Below, in pieces: positions 52,141-61,382 of a stretch of 64,000 bases of DNA. The notes beneath the pieces are model-generated. The model saw only the letters and a list, made by a program, of their open reading frames with translations. It was not told the DNA's origin and ran no database searches. Origin of the DNA: Engraulis encrasicolus (taxonomy: Eukaryota > Chordata > Actinopteri > Clupeiformes > Engraulidae). The position numbers and the translations under genes are program-made. Where the stretch lies: assembly GCF_034702125.1 (NCBI RefSeq), contig NC_085869.1:17756177-17820176 (forward strand), read 5' to 3'. The stretch's first letter is position 1, and the number at the start of each line of letters is the position of its first letter.

Positions 52141-52759
52141 CCCATAGGGGCAGGTGGCCCCTGGGCTGGGGTATGTCCTCCTCCTGGTCCGTTGCCAGAC
52201 TCGAACCTGCAGGAGAGGGGAAAGTAGCAGGAGGGGCTGAAGCCCCTATGCTCTCAGCTGAGGCCCCTGAGCCCCGTGGGCTAAGGGGGGACAAACCCTG
52301 AGAAATCTCGCTTCCTTGCAGGAGGGGAAAAAGGGAGGCGTCAGGCGAAGGCGCTCGTGGTGCATTATCCAGGACTTTGGGAGCGCACCATGCCTGGTGA
52401 CAGGGTGCGCTTTCATGCCAAGCGCAGTGGCCTGGGGTGATGGGCTCCAAGGCAGCTGCTCGAGCTGGGGAAGCCACATCAGCCACTAGGGTGGTGGTCA
52501 GTACCTGTTGTATGAGATTCTCTGTGGTGGCAAGGAGTTGGGATAAAGAGTCGTCCACCTTAGGCGGGAGATCGAAGCACTTTGCCAGGGGGGAGTCAGA
52601 GTCTGGCTCCACTGAAATTCTTTGCCAGCAGTCGACCGTAGTCAAGAGAACAAAGGGACAGAGCAGGCTAGAACTAGTCAAGCTCTTGTAACTCGTGTCC
52701 TTATGGGTACTTGTGACCTCAGTCAGGAGACGTGAGTCCAAGGAACCGGGTACGCACAA
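52121..52759 (-). pseudogene. Ser/Pro/Ala-rich open frame, possible DIRS gag-like or linker relic
   Basis: A 212-codon minus-strand frame abuts the recombinase relic. It is rich in Ser, Pro and Ala, contains PPKVDDSLSQLLATTENLIQ and ends shortly before the recombinase start. The composition fits the low-complexity gag or inter-ORF part of a DIRS-like element, but no domain is diagnostic. It is not a host gene by any visible evidence. Confidence 0.35.
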
Positions 52760-52971
52760 ATGTTTGTAAAGAACTTTTACTCCGTATTGTTTCTAATCTG
52801 CCGTGAGTAGATTCCGTCATTGTGAAGTTTCTTGCTGCCATGGGGAGGACACTGTACATTTCATATGTTTGATCTGCAATGTGTGATCTCAGGTTAAAAG
52901 AGAGTGTCCACCTACACAAAGCTGGGGCTGTCTCGGTGATCACAATTATGCTCTTTTATTGCCTGTGACAT

Positions 52972-54528
52972 TTACCCACCCCTGATCAGAATCTGGCTAA
53001 ACTTGTGAGCCAATCTCTTGACCACAAAGTGGCCTTTTTGGAATTCAGACAAAATGGTTCTGGAAGCTGATTCATCAAGTAGATACACTGGGCCCCATTG
53101 TGCATAATTAAGATGGCCATACCACTTAAAGTAGGGCAACATTAGGCTGAAAGAGTGAAAATTCAGATCCCAGGTAGCTTCACGTTGTTCTCTTGTGTAT
53201 TGCAGCAGAACAGTAACCATATCCATATACTGCCACCAGTTCACATCATCAGATTGACTCTCAGCAATATCATGCAGAAGATTTCTGTCCTTTTCCTGAT
53301 ACTGGAATGAAATCAGTTCACTAATGTCTGAGGATCATCACCATTAGCCATCCTAGCAAGACAGGTAGAGAAGACTTGGCATGAGAAGACCCTAAAGCTA
53401 TTGCAGAGTAAACTTGTGTATCGTGGCTTTGTTGTATGCCTTTCCTGCCAGAACAAGTTCAACAGGGCCGTAGCCAAGCAATCCACCATCCATACATTGG
53501 TCAGTCCAGATCCATTCATATGTTCTCCTATGGCCTTAAGGAAGTTGATTGACAAGTGAAGTCCTCCTAGGCGAGGTATTCATCTGTTGTTCTATTCTGA
53601 AATTGCCCACTTTAACTCTTCAAGTCTGCAGTACAATGCTTGGTCAACTGTGATAACTGTTCCTGTCCAAAATGTTAAGATATGACAATGCATTTGTATT
53701 CAAAGTATCAAAACGTGTGCAGTAGCGAGGACTATTGGCAAATACCCCGCAGCAGTCTGTTGTTCCTTTGATGACAGTGACTGATTGAACACTGGCCAAG
53801 AAGTCTTCATGTCTAAGTTTTGACAGTGCAAGAAGAAAGCTAGATCCGTAGCCTTTGCTTGTCTAGCATACTTACGCTCCTCTCCAGATTTTCCAAAGCA
53901 TGATTAAGCAATGGGTGCTGAAAAAGTTGGCTTGAATGTCCTATGAGTAATCCAGAGAGGATGTAGCTCCATCAGGGAATTTGGCACATTTAATGTATGT
54001 CTAGTAGACACCTTTGGTTGTTTGGTTGGCCTCTCTGCCATGCTGCCATTTGTGTTGCATGGGAAGTATTCTTCCCGTCAAGTGTTTCATCCAGGATATC
54101 AATGTTATCACATGTGTAGTGGATGAATTTATCTGCCACAATGTTTGTTGGAATAATGGCACCACTCTCTTGGTTCAGTGTTTTAGAGTGCCCTCAGCTA
54201 AGGAGGATCTGGACTTGGAAGACCTGGTCCTAACTCAGACAATGACCTGCCTGATTGAAAATTCATATTAGGGCTTTTACCCAATAGCTTGATGAAGAGT
54301 ACAAGCAAGACTGACATGTTTCGGAGTCCATTTTTTGCCATCACTGACACAATAAACAAGGACTTTAGCCTCATTCAGAACTCTTCTTTGAGGAAGTTTT
54401 TCCTTGCCACCAATTCCATCATCTTCAAGAGATGTCTGGCCACTAACAACCAGGCTGAGTAGCATGTATAGACTATCTGGAATGTATGCAATAGTATCTG
54501 ATAGAATATGTAAAATATGTCTGAACAT
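52972..54528 (-). pseudogene. Decayed gene of an unnamed transposon-associated family
   Basis: On the minus strand, conserved blocks occur in consistent N-to-C order across broken frames: IPDSLYMLLSLVVSGQ then SDGKKWTPKHVSLACTLHQA (54528-54277); DNIDILDETLDGKNTSHATQ followed by MAAWQRG (about 54118-54021); FLKAIGEHMNGSGL with VWM (about 53550-53500); WWQYMDMVTVLLQYTREQRE (about 53240-53180); and KWYGHLNYAQWGPVYL then EFQKGHFVVKR (about 53120-53010). I recognise this set from predicted proteins repeated in fish and invertebrate genomes, usually repeat-associated, but know no established name or activity. Frameshifts and stops separate the blocks, so this copy is inactive. Confidence 0.6.
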
Positions 54529-55117
54529 TTTTCAAAATTTACGTTATATGTAATATCATGGTGCCATCTAGCGATTTCTGGACAGTTTTCAGAGAGCCAA
54601 TAGCAACTTTCAGTGATTTTTTGGAAACACTAAATACTTCACATTATGCAAAGTATTTCTAAAATACTTACATCAATTTTCTTAACCATATAAACACACA
54701 TAGGCAACAAATATCTTCAAATCTCAAATATCTAGAAAAGCTAAATATTTAAAACGTTTAGGCTAACACCTAGCCTACAATATTAGCATTATTAGCATTC
54801 TAGAAGCTATTTTATACTTTTTAAAATCCTCTATAGTAGATACATTCATCAACAAACATTAATGGGACACAAAATGTTAGAAAAGAGCATTTATTTCCAA
54901 GTACAGCAATACTTGGTAAAAATGCTCTGTCAAAAATAGCGTATTTTGGCAGCCATTTTGTTTTTTCAATTTTAACTGTCAAAACCTCAAAATCCAGCTT
55001 GGGAACCAGTCTAGTTGAATTCAGCACACTTAAATTATGTTAAGTACATAAGTTCCCAACTTTTACTAAAAAATGCTTCTAACATTCACAAATATGAAAA
55101 ATGTGTCTAGACTATTA

Positions 55118-55442
55118 TTTATTTCTTCAAATGCTACTATTACTATGTCAGAACGCTATAAAGGACTTTTAGGAAAAAGAACAACAAAATACCTCCTCTT
55201 AATGTATGTTCTCTACAAGTCTTCTGTTGTCCAGTCTTGCACTTTAAATGTCTGTATGAGCAATGTCTACGTCCATACTGTCTATGTCCATGTATGAGTA
55301 CTGTCTATGTCTATACTGTCTATGTCCTTACCTAGATTAGTCTATGTCTGCATGGGAGAGCAAGAAACGCAATTTCAAATTCTTTGTATGACCAGTGCAT
55401 GTAAAGAAATTGACAATAAACTTGACTTGACTTGACTTGACT
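55118..55442 (+). mobile_element. 5'-truncated L2/Rex1-like LINE, 3' UTR only
   Basis: Nearly identical to 35018-35352: ATGTCAGAACGCTATAAAGG, TGTTGTCCAGTCTTGCACTT, repeated CTGTCTATGTC units, AAATTGACAATAAA and an ACTTG pentamer tail. No coding part remains. It abuts the right end of the 50.6-55.1 kb element. Confidence 0.85.
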
Positions 55443-55701
55443 GGTTCCATGATTTAAAAAAAATGTGACTCTCACATCGACGCCGGATGTCCGGAATTTG
55501 AATTGCATTGTGGGTCCGAGCGGCTGCTGCAAGTTCAAGCTCTGGTTGAAAGAGGATGTGCTGTTAGACAGTGTTAACTACGGGGAATAAGTAATCACAG
55601 CTGTCAAAAATTCACGGTGTCCTGTGACCTGTTCCACACTCCATCCCTGGCGGTAGGGGCATTGCACTTTACTATGCCACCAGTAGAAGAAGAAAGTCCA
55701 T

Positions 55702-56790
55702 GGCCGTGTCTCAAATGCTGCACTTGTGCACTTCGGGCACTGTTTTTCAGTGCCTAGGGCGCTCACACTGAAAATTTCAGTTGAGCCAGTGCACTGAAAG
55801 TGCCAGGATGATCCCCTAACAATGGCGGAAAAATGCAGTGCTTTAATGATAGACACTGCACGCACTAAGCGGCGGCCATGTTGACAATAACACAGAGGAA
55901 ATGTGGCATTCAGTTCAGTAGAAGAGTTTGGTCAACAGTCTCTTAATTCTGTAAGTAATGTTGATGGGACACCAGTCTTTTCATGCCAACCAAAGTATTG
56001 TATGTGTGATTGTTGTCATTTGGGGTGAAGGACATGGAAATACAAGCACCAGACGCTGTGCATTGTAAACAGTAGCCAACTTATATTTTGGCGAGCTAAT
56101 GCCATGCTCATCCGTCACTTCCAGCGAGGGCACAGTGCATAGTGCTCAAATTTTTCCACGACACTATGCACTAAAGACTTCAGTGCACTGTGTGCACTGT
56201 GCACTGACTGTCAGTGCACTGACAAAAGTGCGTAGTTTGAGACATAGTCCCTGTGTCTCGTATCGAACACTTGTGTCAGTGCACTGGGTTAGCGCATAGT
56301 GCTCACAGTGCACTGGGGGTCTTTAGTGCATAGTGTCGTGTAAAAGTTTGAGCACTATGCTGTGCCCTCACTGGAAGTGATGGGTGAGCATAGCATTAGC
56401 TCACCAAAATATTGGTTGGTTACTGTTACATTGCACAGTGTGTCGTGCTTGTATTTACATTTCCTTCATCCCAACTGGCAGCTATTTCGCATACAATACT
56501 TGGCTTGGCATGGAAAGGTTGGTGTCTCAGCAACATTACTTACAGAATTAGGAGACTGTTGACCAAACTCTTGTACTGAACTGAACGCCACATTTCTTCC
56601 GTTTCATTATCAACATGGTGAGCGTTTAGTTTGTGCAGTGTCCATCGTTCAAGCACTGCATTTTTCACCATTGTTAGGGCATCATCCGGGCGCTTTCAGT
56701 ACACTCAATTAACCAAATGTTTCTGCGAGAGCACCCTACGCACTGAAATGTAGTGCCCGAAGTGCTCAAGCGCGCCATCTGAGATACAGG
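55702..56790. mobile_element. 1.09 kb palindromic foldback element
   Basis: Left arm (about 55702-56240) and right arm (about 56262-56790) are reverse complements along their length. Examples: CACTATGCACTAAAGAC (left) against GTCTTTAGTGCATAGTG (right); GAGGGCACAG against CTGTGCCCTC; CCAACTTATATTTTGG-type sequence against the CCAAAATATTGG region. The ends share CTCAAATG and GCACTTGTGCACTT with the 122-bp element at 375-496. No protein is encoded. Confidence 0.85.
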
Positions 56791-57440
56791 TAAGGCTTTC
56801 AGGCCGACCAGAACGGAGCTGGTGCCGGTGCCCGCACTAGTTACGTTCGGCAGTTAAGTGCTTATCTGCGAACCGCCCGTGTTCATAACGGGCTCTGAAC
56901 TTTTTCCGAACGTGATTGTGTTACCCGGATGAACCTGCTGCCGGCCACGCTGTCATCACGGTTCGCAGAGAAAAACCTAGTATCTTGCACCAACTTTCCG
57001 GTTCGCGAAAGCTAAAATCTGTGGTGTGAACACGACGGCCGGTTCGCGATTAGGTGCGGGAACGGGCATCGGCACGGTTCTCAGTCGGTCTGAATGCGCT
57101 AAGGGAGTGATCCTGGGCAAATCCTGGTTTGTGTTCGTAGTATGCCCTTGTAGGACTTCATAGAATTTGAAGTGGCCCCTCGAATGAAAAAGGTTTCCCG
57201 CCCCTGGTCTACCATCTTTGCTGCCAACTGAGTGGGGAAGGAGCATGAAGCTGTTCCCTGACTGGGATACCCTGAGCATGTTATCATCCCCGGCACTGCT
57301 CCTTTAACCCGTTAAGACATGGCGTTATAAATTTGCTGTTACCAGAACAGCAATGACCAAGTCGTAGTGCATTACCAAAGGCCCTGTGTTATGTCAAAGT
57401 AGTGTAGTACTATGGTAGTTAACTTTTCAATGTCTTTTAC
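56791..57440. other. Intergenic; possible TTAACCCGTTAAGAC repeat end at 57306
   Basis: TTAACCCGTTAAGAC at about 57306 resembles a TTAA-type element end, but no matching opposite end was found. No gene supported. Confidence 0.35.
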
Positions 57441-57560
57441 AGCGTGCCACTGGAGGTACGGCGTGCATTAAGGGGCTACGGTGCTTGTTTGGCTGCCTGC
57501 CCTCTTGCATGGGTGAAGAATAAATGCATTTTCGTTGTATACTGTGTTGCAATGACAGCA
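57441..57560 (+). mobile_element. SINE tail fragment
   Basis: TTGCATGGGTGAAGAATAAA, TGCATTTTCGTTGTATACTG and GTTGCAATGACAG resemble the tail of the SINE at 21545-22025. The head is not recognisable. Confidence 0.5.
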
Positions 57561-57840
57561 GGGGGTCCCCAGTGGGCATTTCTCCATTGGCTATTCTGCC
57601 TTCAGATCAGCCGTTCTAATTGTATGGATCTAGTGACCCCATTCAAGGATTCAGAGACATACTGCACCGCCTATTAGTATTGACAACCCTTCATTTAATT
57701 TATTACAAAATGCGCAATAGATCCAGAGATAAATGGAAATATACACAACTTTTACCGCCAGGATCTTTTAATTGGAGGTCTGAAGATATTTAGAATAGAA
57801 AAAATATATATTTTTTCCAAATGGATTTTAAGGAAAGGAT

Positions 57841-58252
57841 TTAAAGGATAACTTCAGTCAGTTTCAACATGTAGTTGTAATGCTCACACTACCCTGGACT
57901 TGTCAGTACCTGAGTTTTTTTTTTTTTCTTTTTCAGCCTTTTCCGAGATATTGGTCATTGTAATGGGGGCAGCGCTTTGTTTGCATTTTTTTAAAAATGT
58001 ATTCCCAAAAGCATCCAAAAGGTTATACAACATCAGCAGACAACTAGCAAACAGCAGAACCTTTTGGGAAAATATTTGGAGAAGGCCTATGTAAAAAAAT
58101 GTTTTAAATGTAAACAAACGCTGCCCCCATTAGAATAGCTCATATCTCGGAAAGGGCTGAGCCGAAAAAGGTGGCATCACCGGGTACTGACAAGTCAAGG
58201 GTGGCGTGAGCAATACAACAGCATATTGAAATTGACTGAAGTGGTCCTTTAA
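57841..58252 (-). mobile_element. TTAA-flanked MITE, copy 2 (F), inverted relative to copy 1
   Basis: The reverse complement of the element at 33907-34329: ends TTAAAGGATAACTTCAG and ACTGAAGTGGTCCTTTAA, with internal ACCCTGGACTTGTCAG, TTTTGGGAAAATATTT, CTGCCCCCATTAGAATAG and CATATCTCGGAAAGGGCTGA. It carries TTAA at both borders and is non-coding. Confidence 0.87.
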
Positions 58253-58619
58253 ATAAAAGGGGCACAAGGTAGGATGACGTCGCTTGTGCGGTGCCCGTGG
58301 CATACCTGTCTCAAAATGTACTCCGTAATGAAAAAATGCTGTTCAAATGAACTCGCTGTGAGAATGTTTTTCATCACGGAATGCCAGCAGTTGATACAAA
58401 TCTGAATGCGGTATGTAAAGCGATTTTTCGTATGAAAAGTGTTTCCCACGACACTCCTGCTCTGTCAAAAAGTTGCATTCAGGGTTTTCTGACAGCGGAC
58501 CGTGGAAGTGGTCGCGAGAATCATCGTTCACTTAGCCGATGGTTTTGTGAATCATTACTGACTCAGGACAGTGATTAATGAAACTTTTTATCCTACCTGG
58601 AGCCCCTTTAAAGGGAATA

Positions 58620-59010
58620 AAAAGAAAAAGGGCATGCACAGAAATATTGGCACCCTTTCTTAATATGTGGTTGCTCACCCTTGCACAGCCTCCAAACGTT
58701 TTTTGTATTCATCAACAAGGTTTTTGCACTCCTATGGTGGTATTCCCCCCCCCCCCACACACACACACACACACACACTCATCCTCTTCAACAGGTATGG
58801 CTTATTTCTTCTAATGACAGATTTCACACCCACACCCCCAAGACTTTCAACTGGGTTTACATCTGGCATCACATTTTAGAACAATGTTTTTTCCAACCAT
58901 TCCACTGTGATTTTGGATGTGTGATTTGTTTTTTTTTCTGTCTTGCTGGAATGTACGTGATCTTCACCTCAAACCAATTGTTCTTGCAAAGGGTGATGCC
59001 AGGGAGGCCC
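58620..59010 (-). pseudogene. Tc1-like transposase C-terminal relic
   Basis: Translated from the minus strand with frame changes, it shows HTSKI-like then WLEK (after a QQD at about 58945), PDVNPVES, and CKNLVDEYKKRLE (about 58725-58690). These are the end of the DDE domain and C-terminus of Tc1-family transposases. A CCCCC/CA run (58745-58779) has expanded inside it. It ends near AATATTGGCACCCT, resembling a Tc1-type flank. It is fragmentary and inactive. Confidence 0.75.
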
Positions 59011-59145
59011 GTCATGATACCTGAGCGGTCAAGGCCTCCAATACCGGATGCAACAAAGCAGTGACATAGTATTATATTTTGCGTTGCCCCCTAAAAAGTT
59101 AAACAGTAACACTATTACATGGTCCATGGTTGAGATAGTTCTAGC

Positions 59146-59825
59146 CAGGGCTGGACTGGGAGAAAACTAGAGATGCCTCGGATCCGGTTCCGGATCCGGA
59201 TCCGGCAGGATAATAGGGTTTTTCACAGGATCTTAAGCAGTGGATCCGGTATCTGGCATGTTACCTAAAAATCAGGGTCTGGTGCATCTCTAGCCTAGGC
59301 TTTTCAGTCAGTCTTTCACAACCCCAATCACTGCATGGAGTGAAAGCCCTTTGGAAGCGGCCGTTGCAGGCAGTGTGGCAATAAGCCATTGAGTCTAAAA
59401 AATAGTTTTAGCCAACGTAATAAAAAGGGCCCATGTGTGCGAGTAGACTATAGGTTTCAACCCTTTTGTAGGATCCGGTATCCGGTTCCGGATCCGGCAG
59501 GATCTTAAGCAGTGGAGCCGGTATCCGGCAGAATCCTAAAAATCAGGATCCGGTGCATCTCTAGAGAAAACACCAGGCCGGGCATTTTCAGCCAAGACCA
59601 GTCAGCCAGGCATTGAGAGTGACAATGAGGCTTGTGACAACATGTCTAGTCTTCTGTTACGAGCTAGTTTGAACACAACAGCCAAAATGGATATTCAATT
59701 CTGACTCGGAGATGTCTGCTGTAGAGGCATGACTGATACCACTACATTGAGGGGAGGGCCAGGCCAAAATCATCAACGGTCCACTGGGCAAATGTCCTGT
59801 ATGCCTAATGGCCAATCCAGGCCTG
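59146..59825. mobile_element. hAT-like MITE (CAGGGCTGGACTGGG...CCAGGCCTG), outer element
   Basis: It starts CAGGGCTGGACTGGG and ends AATCCAGGCCTG. The flanks GTTCTAGC (59138-59145) and GTTCCAGC (59826-59833) match at 7 of 8 bases. A second MITE (59168-59563) is inserted 22 bp from its left end. Without that insert it is about 276 bp. A related fragment is at 32885-32950. Confidence 0.88.
59168..59563. mobile_element. hAT-like MITE (TAGAGATGC...GCATCTCTA), nested
   Basis: It starts TAGAGATGCCTCGGATCC and ends GGATCCGGTGCATCTCTA, flanked by a perfect 8-bp duplication, GAGAAAAC (59160-59167 and 59564-59571). The interior has many GGATCCGG motifs. The right-end module (about 59230-59292) is duplicated at 59497-59563, so an extra internal terminus GGTGCATCTCTA occurs at 59281-59292. 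Confidence 0.92.
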
Positions 59826-59833
59826 GTTCCAGC

Positions 59834-61081
59834 CTATGCTGAAGCTGCTGTGCCATGCAACAGACTTTTGGATGAAACAGGAAACCTTATTCAAGTACAT
59901 CTTACAACATAGTTCTTTTAACTTCAACATTAACAATAGAGGAGGAGATCACATTTCCCTTGCTATCAGAAAAGTTCAAAAACAAAGCCATGGACTTGAT
60001 TTGCCTATAGCAAAAAAAAAAGGGGGGGGAAAGGGAAGTAAGACTTTTGGAAGTGTATTTAAATAATGGATACATAGCCTTAGCCTATTCAGCAAAAACT
60101 GACAGGGGAAAAAATGAGTTGCACGTAAGAAAATGCATGCAAATATGAAAGAAAATGATAATAAGTAGGCTACCAAAAAAGTTTTAAAAAGAACAGAGGA
60201 AATTCAACACAAAAAGCAGAGGGGAGATAAACACATAATCTAGTTTCATTATTCATCATGACGCAGACTGGTTTCAGACTTTATATTAGAAAATCAGAAT
60301 TGGTGTTCAATCATTCTTGGATGTCTGACTCCTGTGTGTTGAGAATACTTAAACTTGTATGGTTTTGAAGTTGCCTAGTTTCCCATTGTTCAATGTGAAG
60401 AATAACTTTAATTAATATGTCCTTGGCGGAATTCTATTATTGTTATCATTGACTCTATTAACTAGGAGGAAGTGGTGAAGGTGTCTTTTGAACACTCAGG
60501 ATTTTCCTAATCCTTGATCCTACAAATGCCTTATCAGCGCACGTTTTTTTTTAATCTCATACATGGGATTGACACTTTGATGTGCAATTATGATTGTTTG
60601 ATATTTTTTCTGATGTTCCAGGAAACAGTGAATTGTATTTGAAATACCAAACATCAAACGTTTTCTTTATGAGAATGTAGCTGAAAGGAGTCAAAAGATG
60701 TTCTACATTTGACCTCTACCTCCGAATATAAAAGTTGCAAGAGGCAACCTGTACTACGTATATTCTTCACGTTCTGTACCATTTATATGCATTTCTTGTT
60801 TGATACAGGCCTACACTACAGCTCAAATGTTAAAGGTCACACAGTTGATGTAACGCATTGCTCAGTCATTGCATCAACTCATTGCTGTCTACAGTGGCTG
60901 ACATGTAGTTTTTTTGTTGGCATATTTCTTATACAGTACAAGTACATCATGCGTGACAGGCTATTGGTTCTGATATTTTAAGTGAATGGGCGTTAATTAT
61001 TAGTAATTGTAATGCACTATAGCCATCATAATCAACTTTCCAATACAGTGCAACTGAAAATGAACCCATCGCTGTGGAGAT
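59834..61081. other. Intergenic, no feature recognised
   Basis: No gene or structured repeat recognised; AT-rich. Confidence 0.5.
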
Positions 61082-61089
61082 CTGCCTAC

Positions 61090-61374
61090 TAGGGCTATAA
61101 CGATATTGTATCTAACCGACAAATCATGATTCACAATACTGTATGCCAGAAGGCAGTATCGTGATACACCCTTTCAAAGTTTTGTTACCTTTCAGTCCAG
61201 AAAACAACCACATGATATATGATTGTTCCTCAAATCATCATCATTACTATTTTTTAACTTTTTTATATTATTAGTTGCCTCTTGTAACCTATTCTACAAA
61301 CTGTCATAGTTCTTGAGATTTCAAAAATCTTGATATGAACCGAATTGTGAGTTGAGTGTATAGTTACAGCCCTA
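61090..61374. mobile_element. hAT-like MITE, diverged relative of 1821-2123
   Basis: It starts TAGGGCTATAACGATATTG and ends GTATAGTTACAGCCCTA. The flanks CTGCCTAC (61082-61089) and CTGCTCAC (61375-61382) match at 6 of 8 bases. It contains ATCGTGATACA-type motifs and encodes nothing. Confidence 0.8.
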
Positions 61375-61382
61375 CTGCTCAC

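Larger units (their letters stand above)
50601..55117 (-). mobile_element. About 4.5 kb composite element with long inverted ends
   Basis: The left end (from about 50601, clear at 50641-50785) and right end (about 54940-55085, extending to 55117) are reverse complements. Shared blocks are GTTAGAAGCATTTTTTAGTA, AAAGTTGGGAAC, CTGGTTCCCAAGCT, and CAAAATGGC next to a poly-A/T stretch. Weaker similarity continues inward through GGAAATAAATG. Inside, all recognisable coding relics read on the minus strand: an unnamed transposon-associated gene family (52972-54528) and a DIRS-type recombinase relic (51075-52140). Outer boundaries and target duplication are not resolved. Confidence 0.65.

Noticed and set aside
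54014..54271. 85-codon plus-strand open frame
   Set aside because: It is antisense to the DETLDGKNTSHATQ block of the unnamed transposon family; the conserved motif is on the minus strand.
57306..57440. Possible TTAACCCGTTAAGAC MITE
   Set aside because: Only one end is visible; no matching inverted end within the following kilobase.
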